From contig NZ_BLAJ01000003.1 in assembly GCF_009176305.1 (NCBI RefSeq), positions 868,001 through 932,000 of the forward strand: a stretch of DNA of 64,000 nucleotides, read 5' to 3'. Source of the stretch: Martinezella dioscoreae. Its GTDB lineage: Bacteria > Pseudomonadota > Alphaproteobacteria > Rhizobiales > Rhizobiaceae. The notes under the pieces were generated by a model that was given only the letters and a program-made list of their open reading frames with translations, searched no databases and was not told the origin of the DNA. This document shows, in pieces, positions 17,902 through 26,953 of this stretch (positions are counted from its first letter, which is position 1; each line of letters opens with the position of its first letter). The translations under genes and the position numbers were made by a program.

Positions 17902-18487
17902 GGAAGTCCAATACTACCTGTCCGGCCTGTGGCTGCTGATCCGGATGGATGCACGCGGCTTCCAGTATCTGGACATATCGGACCGCGGCATGATGCGTTC
18001 CTTCTGGGCAATTCTCTGGTGCTTGCCGTCGATCGGCATTTCATGGCTGTGGTGGCAGAAGGCCTATTTAACTGCCATGCCGCCGGAGACATCGACGGGC
18101 CTTGCTTTCTTTCTGCGCCTGGCCTTGGTCGAATTTGCGAACTGGTTGATCCCGCTCGTGCTTGCTGGCGTGTTGCTGCTGATTTTTCGCTTCGGCGACA
18201 AGTTCACGCCGATCGTTGTCGTCGTGAACTGGCTTGGCGTGCCGACATCCTACCTCAATGCGCTGCTCATCGCCTTGATCGCCTTCGTTCCCGGGTCCAG
18301 CGGGTTGGCGGCGCTGCTGTGGCTGGCACTGATGATGGCGATCATCTTTTCGCTGGCGCGCATGCTCAGAATGATCTGCGGTACGCATCCGCTCTTCATC
18401 GGCACGCTGACGCTGGTGCTGCTCATTCCGACCATGCTGCTGACGGACTTCCTGCAGCGCTTCCTCGGCGTCTATCCGCCGGGCTGA
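17888..18487 (+). CDS. Conserved rhizobial membrane protein of unknown function
   Basis: A 199-aa very hydrophobic protein with about five membrane segments (approximately 38-56, 72-101, 105-130, 136-155 and 166-186). The first 35 residues are cytoplasmic-looking (KEVQYYLSGLWLLIRMDARGFQYLDIS). I do not recognise a catalytic motif. It overlaps dapE by 14 bases and is probably co-transcribed with dapD-dapE, but this does not show a role in lysine synthesis. Confidence 0.8.
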   Translation: MPSFKEVQYYLSGLWLLIRMDARGFQYLDISDRGMMRSFWAILWCLPSIGISWLWWQKAYLTAMPPETSTGLAFFLRLALVEFANWLIPLVLAGVLLLIFRFGDKFTPIVVVVNWLGVPTSYLNALLIALIAFVPGSSGLAALLWLALMMAIIFSLARMLRMICGTHPLFIGTLTLVLLIPTMLLTDFLQRFLGVYPPG

Positions 18488-18499
18488 GGCAGTCGCGTT

Positions 18500-18901
18500 C
18501 TAGCGGTTGACGACCTCACCATCTTCCTTGGTCAAAGGGCCGATGTCCGGGTTCGGCAGGATATCGAGCAGGAGTTCGGAGGGGCGGCAGAGACGCACGC
18601 CTTTCTCCGTCACCATGATCGGGCGGTTGATCAGGATCGGGTGCTCGATCATCCCGTCAAGCAGCTGATCGTCGGTGAGATCGGGATTGCCAAGACCGAG
18701 TTCGTCATAGGGCGTTCCCTTTTGGCGGAGAAGATCACGAACCGTCAGGCCCATGGCGGCAATGAGCTCCACCAGCCGTTCGCCGCTGGGCGGCGTTTTC
18801 AGATATTCGATAACGACGGGTTCTTCGCCGGACTGGCGGATCATCGCCAGCGTGTTGCGCAATGTGCCGCGGGCTGGATTATGATAGATCGTCACCGTCA
18901 T
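18500..18901 (-). CDS. ArsC-family protein lacking the catalytic cysteine
   Basis: A 133-aa full-length paralogue of arsenate reductase, roughly 60% identical by eye to the ArsC at 5939-6367. The active-site loop reads [11 protein letters not shown] where the canonical loop is HNPxCGTSRNT: residue 11 is Arg (CGC) not Cys (TGC), and residue 14 is Leu (TTG) not Ser (TCG). Each is one base change. The arsenate-binding arginines (LINRPIM, RLCRPSE) remain, as does the reading frame. It therefore should not reduce arsenate by the known mechanism. It overlaps the end of truA by 23 bases, so it is translated from the fmt-truA transcript. It is either decaying or recruited to another role. Confidence 0.9.
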   Translation of the reverse strand: MTVTIYHNPARGTLRNTLAMIRQSGEEPVVIEYLKTPPSGERLVELIAAMGLTVRDLLRQKGTPYDELGLGNPDLTDDQLLDGMIEHPILINRPIMVTEKGVRLCRPSELLLDILPNPDIGPLTKEDGEVVNR

Positions 18902-19685
18902 CGATATCCTGCACTTCGCTGCCGTCCGAGCCGGCACCGTCACGATAATCCACCTGCATGAAATAGAGCCCATCCGGCGGGGCGACAGGGCCGCAGGCCT
19001 TGCGATCCCTGGCTTCCAGTGCCGCGCGCACATCCTCCGGTGTCCATTTGCCCTCGCCCGCAAGCTTCAGCGTACCGGCGAATGAGCGGATCTGATTGTG
19101 CAGGAAGCTTTGCGCGGTGGCGCGGATCTCGATCAGTTCGCCGCTGCGCGTCACGTCCAGCCGGTCGAGCGTGCGCACCGGGCTGTTTGCCTGGCAATGC
19201 GCGGAGCGAAAGGTGGTGAAATCATGCCGTCCCACAAGGGTCTGCGCCGCGGCATGCATGATCTCATGATCCATATCCTTCGGCACCCACCATGCACGGC
19301 CGGCTTCCAGTGCAAGCGGCGCACGGCGGGCGATGATACGATAGAGATAGTGGCGGCGGATGGCCGAGAAGCGTGCATCGAAGCTTTGGTCGACCTCGAC
19401 GATATCGAGAATGGCAATGCGGTCACCGGCCATCCTCAGATGGGCATTGAGCGCATTGCGCAGCGTATAGACCTTCCACTCCTTGGAAAGATCGGCATGC
19501 ATGACCTGCCCCATGGCATGGACGCCTGAATCGGTGCGCCCTGCGCCGCGGATCGAAACGGTTTCGCCAGTCAAGGACAGGATGGCGCCTTCGATCGCGC
19601 CCTGCACAGAGGGACCGTTTTCCTGCCGCTGCCAGCCGACATAGGGAATGCCGTCATATTCGACGGTCATTTTGTAACGCGGCAT
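18879..19685 (-). CDS. truA: tRNA pseudouridine synthase A
   Basis: Makes pseudouridine at tRNA positions 38-40. The 268-aa protein starts [21 protein letters not shown] and carries the catalytic-Asp motif [11 protein letters not shown] (about 47-57) and the RRHYLYRI strand. The acidic tail ([15 protein letters not shown]) is slightly longer than usual and is encoded in the overlap with the ArsC-like gene. Its ATG overlaps the fmt stop by one base (TGATG). Confidence 0.96.
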   Translation of the reverse strand: MPRYKMTVEYDGIPYVGWQRQENGPSVQGAIEGAILSLTGETVSIRGAGRTDSGVHAMGQVMHADLSKEWKVYTLRNALNAHLRMAGDRIAILDIVEVDQSFDARFSAIRRHYLYRIIARRAPLALEAGRAWWVPKDMDHEIMHAAAQTLVGRHDFTTFRSAHCQANSPVRTLDRLDVTRSGELIEIRATAQSFLHNQIRSFAGTLKLAGEGKWTPEDVRAALEARDRKACGPVAPPDGLYFMQVDYRDGAGSDGSEVQDIDDGDDLS

Positions 19686-20632
19686 CAGGCTTGCTCCGAG
19701 GCGAGCACGGTGCCCAGCGAGATCGGCGTGCCGCGCAGGAAATCCGCCGCCGCCAAAGGCTTGCCGCCGGCCTTCTGCAACTTCGTGAGCCTGATGGCGC
19801 CGGAGGCGCAGGCAATGACGAGATCCTCTGTCAGCACCTGGCCAGGCGCTCCATTACCATCGGCCAATTCCGAACCCAGCACCTTGATGCGTTCGGGGCG
19901 GCCGGCGATTTCGGCTTCGAACCAGGCGCCGGGAAAAGGCGACAGGCCGCGAATGTGATTATGGACATCGGCTGCCGGCCTGCCGAAATCGATGCGCGTT
20001 TCGCCTTTGTTGATCTTTGCAGCATAAAGAACGCCTTCGGACGGCTGCGCGGTCAGTGGCAGTTCATCGTGCTCCAGCTTATTCATGGCCTCGGCCATGG
20101 CTTTTGCGCCGACGAGCATCAGCTTGTCATGCAGTTCACCCGCGGTCATGGCGTCCCCGATCTCGACTTCGCGTGTCAGCGCGACCGGGCCGGTATCCAG
20201 CCCCTTGTCCATCTTCATGACCATCATGCCGGTTTTTTTGTCGCCGGCCATGATCGCCCGTTGGATAGGGGCTGCCCCGCGCCAGCGCGGCAGTAGGGAG
20301 GCATGGCCGTTGTAGCAGCCGAGACGCGTGCCCGACAGAATTGCCTCCGGCAGCAACAGGCCATAGGCGACGACGACGGCGACATCCGCGTTCAGATCGC
20401 GAAAGCGCTGGCGCTCGTCCGGATCCTTGAAGTTGACGGGCGTGAAGACCGGCAGGCCCAACAGCTCAGCCGCTTGATGCACCGGCGATTTCTGCAGATC
20501 CAACCCTCGCCGGCCGCCGGGACGCGGCGGCTGTGTATAAACAGCACGAATCTTGTGACCGGCATCGATCAGGGACCGCAATGTCGGCACGGAGAATTCG
20601 GGCGTTCCCATAAAGATGATGTTGAGCGACAT
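19685..20632 (-). CDS. fmt: Methionyl-tRNA formyltransferase
   Basis: Formylates initiator Met-tRNA using 10-formyl-tetrahydrofolate. In 315 aa the folate and catalytic block [19 protein letters not shown] (about 110-128) is complete, as are the N-terminal FMGTPEFS motif and a C-terminal OB-like domain. The start at 20632 has GGATGG five bases upstream; a second ATG at 20641 is less likely. It normally follows def directly in rhizobia; here a toxin-antitoxin pair lies between. Confidence 0.96.
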   Translation of the reverse strand: MSLNIIFMGTPEFSVPTLRSLIDAGHKIRAVYTQPPRPGGRRGLDLQKSPVHQAAELLGLPVFTPVNFKDPDERQRFRDLNADVAVVVAYGLLLPEAILSGTRLGCYNGHASLLPRWRGAAPIQRAIMAGDKKTGMMVMKMDKGLDTGPVALTREVEIGDAMTAGELHDKLMLVGAKAMAEAMNKLEHDELPLTAQPSEGVLYAAKINKGETRIDFGRPAADVHNHIRGLSPFPGAWFEAEIAGRPERIKVLGSELADGNGAPGQVLTEDLVIACASGAIRLTKLQKAGGKPLAAADFLRGTPISLGTVLASEQA

Positions 20633-20704
20633 GCGATCCATCCGGCTAAGATATCAAGTTTCGAATGACCCGGCAGTGACGGCACGCGCCATTGGGGTCA
20701 GACG

Positions 20705-21124
20705 CTAGCCGCCTTCAAACGGGTTTATGAGCTTGAGATCAAGCCCCTCGAAGTCTTTTGTGTTGCGCGTGGCCAATGTCGCGCCGTTCGCAAGGCAGAT
20801 GGCGGCGATCATGGCGTCCTTCGTTTCCATCCTTCGCCCAATCTTGTGGCGCTGAGCGGAGATTACTCCGTATTGATGGGCAGCATTGCTCGAAAATCCC
20901 AGAACGCGGCCCGAAAACTCTGCCTCTATCGCGTCCAGCTCCGCAATCAACGCCGCCTTGCGCTTCCCGTCAGCCAGGAGCTCCAGTCCGAACCTGATCT
21001 CGCCGATGGTGATGGTTGTCAGAAAAACGGCCTCGATGGCGACGCTATCAAGCCAGGACAATATGCGTTCACTATGCAGCCGCCCTTGCAGCTCCGATAC
21101 GACATTCGTGTCCAGAACGATCAT
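20705..21124 (-). CDS. PIN-domain toxin ribonuclease, FitB/VapC type
   Basis: A 139-aa PIN-domain protein expected to cleave RNA when free of its antitoxin. All four acidic residues of the active site are present: Asp5 (VLDTNVVSE), Glu42 (ITIGEIRFG), Asp103 (TKDAMIAA) and Asp124 (ATRNTKDFEG). The second motif is typical of the FitB branch. ATG 21124 gives the standard N-terminus; a GTG two codons upstream is also possible. It lies about 15 bases after the antitoxin stop and 72 bases before fmt, so it may share a transcript with fmt-truA. Confidence 0.92.
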   Translation of the reverse strand: MIVLDTNVVSELQGRLHSERILSWLDSVAIEAVFLTTITIGEIRFGLELLADGKRKAALIAELDAIEAEFSGRVLGFSSNAAHQYGVISAQRHKIGRRMETKDAMIAAICLANGATLATRNTKDFEGLDLKLINPFEGG

Positions 21125-21139
21125 GCGCACGCCACGGGG

Positions 21140-21400
21140 CTAGTCGAAATGGGGCGGTTCGCGATCCGGCGCATTTCGAAACGTGTTGATCGCCTCAATT
21201 TCTTCTTCGCTCAGCTTTTCTACGCCGAGAACAGCTCTCAATCGCTGCCCCGCCGACTCGCTTCCATCCCGCTCGCGCCCGAGCGACTGACGCAGCAGTT
21301 CGATCGCCTCATCCGAGAGGCTGCGGCCATGCCTGCTGGCATTGGCCTGCAACTGCTTCTTCAAGCTGTCCTCGATGCCGCGCAACAACAGATCGCCCAT
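21140..21400 (-). CDS. FitA-type ribbon-helix-helix antitoxin
   Basis: An 86-aa antitoxin. Residues 3-41 (DLLLRGIEDSLKKQLQANAS, then SLSDEAIELLRQSL) match the Arc/FitA ribbon-helix-helix fold for DNA binding; the C-terminal half (LSEEEIEAINTFRNAPDREP) should wrap the toxin. I start at 21400 because GGAGG lies five bases upstream; an ATG at 21412 is part of that ribosome site. It precedes the PIN toxin and probably represses both genes through the palindromes just upstream. Confidence 0.9.
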   Translation of the reverse strand: MGDLLLRGIEDSLKKQLQANASRHGRSLSDEAIELLRQSLGRERDGSESAGQRLRAVLGVEKLSEEEIEAINTFRNAPDREPPHFD

Positions 21401-21413
21401 TCGCGCCTCCATT

Positions 21414-21430
21414 TGATATCAATGATATCA
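21414..21430. promoter_or_regulatory. Two adjacent palindromes upstream of the FitAB-type operon
   Basis: The self-complementary octamer TGATATCA occurs twice, at 21414-21421 and 21423-21430, separated by one base. Arrayed palindromes 14-30 bases upstream of a ribbon-helix-helix antitoxin start fit an autoregulatory operator. Confidence 0.7.
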
Positions 21431-21465
21431 TAGGCATCTCAGGCCGATCTTTCAATGGCCGGGGA

Positions 21466-21981
21466 CTATAGAGCCTTCGACTTGGCGGCCTTGGTGAACT
21501 TCTTGATGACCATGTCGCGCTTCAAGCGCGAGATATAGTCGATGAAAAGCACGCCGTTCAGGTGGTCGATCTCATGCTGCACGCAGGTCGCCAGCAGACC
21601 ATCGGCCTCGGTGAGCTGCTCCTTGCCGTCGCGGTCCAGATGCTTGACGGTGACGCGTGCCGGGCGCTCCACCTCGGCGTAGTAATCCGGAATCGAGAGG
21701 CAGCCTTCCTCGTAAACTGAACGTTCGTCCGAAGACGCGACGATCTCCGGATTGATGAACACCAGCGGCTTCTTCTCTTCGCCCTCGCGCGCGACATCGA
21801 TGACGAGCATGCGGCGGGGGACGCCGATCTGGATCGCCGCAAGGCCGATGCCCGGCGCGTCATACATGGTTTCCAGCATGTCGTCGGCGAGGCGCTGAAT
21901 TTCGGTATCGATCTGCTCGATAGGCTTCGAAGCCTGGCGGAGCAGCGGGTCGGGCAAAATGATAAGTGGCTTGATCGTCAT
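21466..21981 (-). CDS. def: Peptide deformylase
   Basis: Removes the formyl group from new protein N-termini. In 171 aa the three metal and catalytic motifs are present: [17 protein letters not shown] (Cys ligand) and QHEIDHLNG (two His ligands and catalytic Glu). The start at 21981 has GGGAAA upstream and gives the common [15 protein letters not shown] opening. It is functionally paired with fmt, which lies 0.8 kb downstream beyond the toxin-antitoxin insertion. Confidence 0.96.
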   Translation of the reverse strand: MTIKPLIILPDPLLRQASKPIEQIDTEIQRLADDMLETMYDAPGIGLAAIQIGVPRRMLVIDVAREGEEKKPLVFINPEIVASSDERSVYEEGCLSIPDYYAEVERPARVTVKHLDRDGKEQLTEADGLLATCVQHEIDHLNGVLFIDYISRLKRDMVIKKFTKAAKSKAL

Positions 21982-22167
21982 GACGTTTCCCATAACGCAT
22001 CTTGTTGTGCGATGGAATCGCCAAGATGGCGGTGAGGCAGTGTTTTTTCAACGGCAGCGATCCAAACGGCCACGGATGGCCTCGAAATTTTGTTCACGGT
22101 TTGATCTGGATATTCACAACGATTTTGCTATGCTTGCGCGAAGAACTTCATCAGCGCGCCAGGTTTC

Positions 22168-23346
22168 ATGTCTTTCATCATCTTCGGCCAAGCCATTTCC
22201 ACGGTCCAGCTTCTGACCGGCCTCGTTTTCCTGCTTGCGATCGCAGTCATCGTCCTTTTCGTCCGCGGCAGGGCGCAGGCGGAGGACGATGAGCTCGATG
22301 CCGAGCATACGATGGCGGCGCTGCTGCGGTCGCAGGCGGAGATGCAGGGACGGCTTGCCACCATGGCGGAAGTCTTCGGCTCCAGACAGGCCGAGCTCAA
22401 TCAGGCCATCGGCCAGCGTCTCGACGGGATGTCGCAGCGGATGACGGCGACCATCGGCGAGCAGACGCGCGCGACCCATGAGAATCTGCGCCGCCTGCAG
22501 GAAAGGCTCGCCGTCATCGATGCCGCGCAGACCAATATCCAGACATTGGCAAAGGATGTCGTCGGCCTGCAGGCCATCCTTTCCAACAAGCAGACGCGTG
22601 GCGCCTTCGGCCAGGCACGCATGGAAACCATCATCGCCGATGGACTGCCGATGGGCGCCTATGCATTCCAGGCGACGCTATCGAACGGCTCGCGGCCGGA
22701 CTGCACTGTTCGCATGCCCAATGGCTCGCCGCCGCTCGTCATCGATGCCAAGTTCCCGCTGGAGGCCTGGAACGCCATTCGTGCCGCCGCCAATCCCGAT
22801 CAAGGCCGGATCGCGGCCCAGCAATTCCGTAGGGATTTGGAGCTGCATATTCGCGACATTGCCGAGAAATACCTCATTCCCGGCGAGACGCAGGATACGG
22901 CCTTTCTCTTCGTGCCGTCCGAGTCGATCTTCGCCGAGATCCACGAGAATTTCGAGGCGATCGTGCAGAAGGCCCAGCGCGCCCGCATCGTCATCGTCTC
23001 GCCCTCGCTGCTGATGCTGTCGATCCAGGTCATTCAAGCCGTGCTGAAGGATCAGCGCATGCGCGAGCAGGCTCATGTCATCCAGAGCGAAGTGGCGCAT
23101 CTGATGGACGACCTCTCGCGCCTGGACGAACGCGTGCGCAAGCTACAGGGTCATTTCGCCATGGCGCAGAAGGATGTCGACATGATCGTCACCTCGGCCG
23201 ACAAGCTGGCGAGACGCGGTGAGCGGATAGAAGCGCTGGAATTCGAGGCCGTGAAAGAGCCCGCCAAGACACGCGCGGAAGAACGGCCCAAGCCGGCCGA
23301 CAACCGCGCGAGCCAACTCAAGCTCAGGGTGGTTGACGAAGACTGA
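22168..23346 (+). CDS. rmuC: DNA recombination protein RmuC
   Basis: A 392-aa RmuC (DUF195) protein; E. coli RmuC limits inversion between short repeats and is thought to be nuclease-like. It has an N-terminal membrane anchor (about residues 11-31), then a long alpha-helical coiled-coil region (about 40-145). The conserved RmuC core follows, with LSNGSRPDCTVRMPNGSPPLVIDAKFPLEAW around 170-200 and FLFVPSESIFAEIHE around 248-262. It is divergent from def. Confidence 0.92.
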   Translation: MSFIIFGQAISTVQLLTGLVFLLAIAVIVLFVRGRAQAEDDELDAEHTMAALLRSQAEMQGRLATMAEVFGSRQAELNQAIGQRLDGMSQRMTATIGEQTRATHENLRRLQERLAVIDAAQTNIQTLAKDVVGLQAILSNKQTRGAFGQARMETIIADGLPMGAYAFQATLSNGSRPDCTVRMPNGSPPLVIDAKFPLEAWNAIRAAANPDQGRIAAQQFRRDLELHIRDIAEKYLIPGETQDTAFLFVPSESIFAEIHENFEAIVQKAQRARIVIVSPSLLMLSIQVIQAVLKDQRMREQAHVIQSEVAHLMDDLSRLDERVRKLQGHFAMAQKDVDMIVTSADKLARRGERIEALEFEAVKEPAKTRAEERPKPADNRASQLKLRVVDED

Positions 23347-23374
23347 TCGCTTCGGCAGTGTCGCGCCCAATCGA

Positions 23375-23420
23375 TGCATGATCCGAAAAGACAAAGGCAG
23401 CCTTCGGGCAGGATCATGCA
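23375..23420. repeat. Rhizobial palindromic repeat after rmuC
   Basis: TGCATGATCC (23375-23384) and GGATCATGCA (23411-23420) are a perfect 10-bp inverted repeat around a 26-base centre containing GAAAAG and CTTCGGGCA. The sequence style matches short intergenic palindromes scattered in Rhizobium genomes. Confidence 0.6.
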
Positions 23421-23447
23421 GACGCAACACCCAGGGCAGGATATCGC

Positions 23448-24347
23448 ATGATCACTATTTTCGGCTCCATCAACATGGACCTCATCGCCACCACGGATCG
23501 TTTGCCGAAGCCGGGCGAAACGGTTGCCGGCAACGGCTTTTCCACGGCCGCCGGCGGCAAGGGCGCCAATCAGGCGCTGGCTGCCCGGCGGGCCGGCGCG
23601 ACAGTGCGCATGAGCGGTGCCGTCGGCAATGACGGCTTTGCGGAACCCGCGCTGGACCTGCTTCAGACGGCAGGCACGGATCTTTCCACTGTCCGGCGGG
23701 TGTCCGAGCCGACCGGTACCGCTCTCATTCTCGTCGGCGGCGACGGCGAGAACATGATCGCAGTCGTTCCCGGTGCCAACGGCACGAACACGGCCGAAGA
23801 CGCAACAGCCGCCGTGGCGGCCCTGAACCCCGGCGATACGTTGATGCTGCAGTTTGAGATCCCGGTCGCAGCCGTCGAAACCGCGCTCAACGCCGCGAAG
23901 GCAAAGGGCGTGCGCACAGTGCTCAATCTTGCTCCTCTGATCCCGGAGGCTGCCCGCCTCGGCCGCCTTGCCGATATCGTCATCGCCAACGAGACCGAAT
24001 TCGAGAGACTGGCCGGCCAGGACAACATGTCGGCATCCGAGCGCGAGGCTGCCCTCGTTCGCCTGCACGGCGAAACCGGCCAGACGCTAATCGTCACGCT
24101 CGGCGGCGACGGCGTCATCGCCATCCGCGACGGCGAGCTTTCTCGCGCCAAGGGTCTCGTGATCGAGCCGGTGGACACCGTCGGTGCCGGCGACACCTTT
24201 TGCGGCTATTTTGCCGCAAGCCTCGATCAGGGCCTGGATTTCCACGCCAGCCTGCGCCGTGCCGCCGTTGCCGGTTCGCTGGCCTGCCTGAAGTCGGGCG
24301 CACAGCCTTCCATACCGGTTGCCAGCGAAGTCGCCGAAAAGCTTTAA
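23448..24347 (+). CDS. rbsK: Ribokinase (PfkB family)
   Basis: Phosphorylates D-ribose to ribose-5-phosphate. The 299-aa protein shows the substrate motif GSINMDLI near the start, GGKGANQALAARRAGA (about 39-54), and the PfkB ATP/anion-hole signature DTVGAGDTFCGYF (about 244-256) with the catalytic Asp. No ribose ABC transporter lies beside it. A nucleoside hydrolase lies 2.6 kb downstream on the other strand, so ribose freed from nucleosides is a plausible substrate source (inference). Confidence 0.92.
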   Translation: MITIFGSINMDLIATTDRLPKPGETVAGNGFSTAAGGKGANQALAARRAGATVRMSGAVGNDGFAEPALDLLQTAGTDLSTVRRVSEPTGTALILVGGDGENMIAVVPGANGTNTAEDATAAVAALNPGDTLMLQFEIPVAAVETALNAAKAKGVRTVLNLAPLIPEAARLGRLADIVIANETEFERLAGQDNMSASEREAALVRLHGETGQTLIVTLGGDGVIAIRDGELSRAKGLVIEPVDTVGAGDTFCGYFAASLDQGLDFHASLRRAAVAGSLACLKSGAQPSIPVASEVAEKL

Positions 24348-24541
24348 AGCTAAAATTCCATAAGCATTGCGAAGCGCAATTAATTAAATTTTTGCGCTTC
24401 CGCATCATTCTCCTCTGGCCTGGCGCGCATGACCTTCCACACGCGGCAGGAATTCTCACGGCGGCTCCATGACAGGGCCATCCTGCGCCGACCTTGCATT
24501 CGGATAATGTGTATCCGACGCATCGCTTTTTCGAGGAAATG

Positions 24542-26887
24542 ATGTTCATCTTTCGTATGAAGTCGCTTGCGGCCAAACTCATCTTGGTCACTGGACTGGC
24601 GATCGCACTCGTTCTGCTGATTTCCAATTTTCTGCTGATTTCTCAAACCCGCGATCGCGTCGAGACGCTGACGATGGATCAGGCGAATACCGAGGCCAAG
24701 TCCATTTCCAATGAGATTGCGGCAAATGTCGGCGAACTGGCGAGCGCCGCCCGCTCCATGGCTGGTATCCTCGGCCGCGGTCACGAAGGTCACACCTTCG
24801 ATCGCAAAGGCATCATCAATATCCTCAAGGCGAATGTCGAACAGAATGCTTTTGCCTTCGGCAGCTGGTTCTGCGAACAGCTCGGCACCTTCGACGGTAA
24901 AACGACGGAGCTTGCCAACAACAAGGATCAGGGTGTCAACGACAAAGGCGCCTTTACACCCTATTGGTCAAAGACCAAGGATGGCGGCATCCAATTCTCC
25001 ACGTTCGATAACGATTATACCGCTGCCTGGTGGAAGCTCGCCGCCACGAGCGGCAAGGGCGCAATCACCCCGCCCTATATGGCCGAAGGCACAGACGTTC
25101 CGACGACCATGAGCTCGATCGCCTACCCCGTCATGTCGGGCGGCAAGCTGATCGGCGTCGCAGGTGTCGACATCTCCCTTGCTTCGCTTTCCACTAAGCT
25201 TCAGAAGCTGCAGCCGTTCGGCACCGGCCGCGTGCTGCTCGTTTCGCAGGATAACAAGTGGTTGGTCGCGCCGAACGCGAACCTGCTGATGAAGGACTAT
25301 AATGGTTCCGGCGCCGACACCATCAAGGCCGCGCTGACCTCCTCGTCCGCAAGCATCCTCAGAAACCTCTCCGAAGACGGTAGCGAAGAATTCGACCGTG
25401 TCGTCTATCCCTTCGCCGTTCCCGGCCTGAACGCCACCTGGGTCGTTCTGATCGACGTTCCGCACAGCGCAATTGCAGCGCCGGTCCGGGATCAGACCTA
25501 TATGATGATCGTCTCCGGCTTCATCGTGCTGGCTGCAGTCATGTTGGCGCTCTATGCCGCCGTGCGCGGCTTCGTTCAGAAGCCACTTGCCGGTCTTGTC
25601 GCAAGCGTCAATCGCCTCAGCACCGGCAATTATGCCGAACCGGTCGCCGGCCAGGCCGGCGCAGACGAAGTTGGCTCGGTCGCCAAGGCTCTGGAAGGTT
25701 TCCGCTTTGCGCTTGCCGACACCAAGCGTCTCGAAAGTGAAGCCAACGACCAGCGCCTGGCTGCCGAGGGCGAACGCCGCCGCTCGGAGAGCGAACGCAA
25801 CGAGAGCGTCGCCCTGCAGCGCCATATCGTCAGCATTCTCGGCCAAAGCCTCGCTGAGCTCTCCAAGGGCAACCTCACTCAACGGATCACGGACGATTTC
25901 CCCGGCGAATATGCCCAGCTCAAGCAGGACTTCAATGCCGCGCTGGCGAGCCTCGAGGAGACGGTTCATACCGTCAATGTCAGCGTCGGCAATATCGGCA
26001 GTGGCACGGGCGAAATCAGCAACAGTGCCTCGGACCTCGCCCGCCGCACCGAACAGCAGGCGGCAAGCCTGGAAGAGACTGCGGCAGCCCTCAACGAGCT
26101 GACCGCGCAGGTCAATTCCAGCGCCGAAAATGCACGCACGGCGGCCAGCAGCGTCAATGCCGCATCAGAGGATGCCGAGCATTCCGGCGAGATCGTGCAA
26201 AAGGCTATCGCCTCCATGCACGGCATCGAGCAATCGTCGCAGGAGGTGTCGCGCATTATCGGCGTTATCGACGAAATCGCCTTCCAGACCAACCTTCTGG
26301 CACTCAATGCCGGCGTGGAAGCGGCCCGTGCCGGAGAGGCCGGCAAAGGCTTTGCCGTTGTCGCGCAGGAAGTGCGCGAGCTGGCCCAGCGCTCGGCCAA
26401 TGCCGCCAAGGAGATCAAGACTTTGATCAACGCCTCGGCGGGACAGGTCAAGGAAGGCGTCGATCTTGTCGGCCGCACGGGCGATGCCCTTCACAAGATT
26501 GCCCAGCAGGTCATGGAGATCAACGGCTTGATCCGTCAGATCTCCGCTTCCGCGAGCGAGCAGGCGATCGGCCTGAAGGAAATCAACTCGGCCATGAACC
26601 AGATGGATCAGGTCACTCAGCAGAATGCCGCAATGGTCGAGGAAACCACCGCTTCGAGCGTCGCGCTTGCCGAGGAAGCCCAATCGCTCAGAGCGCTCGT
26701 TGCACGCTTCCGCACCGGCCGTGCTGCCCAGGACAACGCCAGCGCATTGCGGGCGACTGCTCAGCAGATGCGGGCTCCGGTTACACCGCGCAGACCGGCA
26801 GCGGCCGTTAGTGCACCGGCACGTAAAGCAATTCCGCAGACCCAGGGCGCCAATGCACTCGCCCAGGACGAATGGGAAGAGTTTTGA
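24542..26887 (+). CDS. Methyl-accepting chemotaxis protein with Cache sensor and CheR-docking tail
   Basis: Full-length 781-aa chemoreceptor. It has a first membrane segment (about 12-32), a periplasmic Cache-type sensor (about 35-325) with the [11 protein letters not shown] and [19 protein letters not shown] strands, a second membrane segment (about 328-350), and a HAMP region. The signalling domain carries [24 protein letters not shown] near 580-600. The last residues, QDEWEEF, resemble the NWETF-type pentapeptide that tethers CheR and CheB. The start at 24542 follows GAGG by five bases; an ATG one codon earlier is possible. The ligand is unknown; Cache chemoreceptors often sense small organic acids or amino acids. 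Confidence 0.95.
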   Translation: MFIFRMKSLAAKLILVTGLAIALVLLISNFLLISQTRDRVETLTMDQANTEAKSISNEIAANVGELASAARSMAGILGRGHEGHTFDRKGIINILKANVEQNAFAFGSWFCEQLGTFDGKTTELANNKDQGVNDKGAFTPYWSKTKDGGIQFSTFDNDYTAAWWKLAATSGKGAITPPYMAEGTDVPTTMSSIAYPVMSGGKLIGVAGVDISLASLSTKLQKLQPFGTGRVLLVSQDNKWLVAPNANLLMKDYNGSGADTIKAALTSSSASILRNLSEDGSEEFDRVVYPFAVPGLNATWVVLIDVPHSAIAAPVRDQTYMMIVSGFIVLAAVMLALYAAVRGFVQKPLAGLVASVNRLSTGNYAEPVAGQAGADEVGSVAKALEGFRFALADTKRLESEANDQRLAAEGERRRSESERNESVALQRHIVSILGQSLAELSKGNLTQRITDDFPGEYAQLKQDFNAALASLEETVHTVNVSVGNIGSGTGEISNSASDLARRTEQQAASLEETAAALNELTAQVNSSAENARTAASSVNAASEDAEHSGEIVQKAIASMHGIEQSSQEVSRIIGVIDEIAFQTNLLALNAGVEAARAGEAGKGFAVVAQEVRELAQRSANAAKEIKTLINASAGQVKEGVDLVGRTGDALHKIAQQVMEINGLIRQISASASEQAIGLKEINSAMNQMDQVTQQNAAMVEETTASSVALAEEAQSLRALVARFRTGRAAQDNASALRATAQQMRAPVTPRRPAAAVSAPARKAIPQTQGANALAQDEWEEF

Positions 26888-26904
26888 ACTATCGACTAAA
26901 TGAG

Positions 26905-26944
26905 ATGCAAAAGGCCGCCGGATCGCTCCGGCGGCCTTTTGCAT
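26905..26944. terminator. Strong bidirectional terminator between MCP and nucleoside hydrolase
   Basis: An 18-bp perfect stem (26905-26922 with 26927-26944) and a TCGC tetraloop, with GC-rich core and A/T-runs on both sides (AAAA before, TTTT after). It is placed exactly between two convergent genes. Confidence 0.92.
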
Positions 26945-26953
26945 AGATCTTGA

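Noticed and set aside
18879..18901. Sequencing frameshift between truA and the ArsC-like gene
   Set aside because: Both proteins are full length and in different frames with a simple 23-base overlap, so no frameshift is needed.
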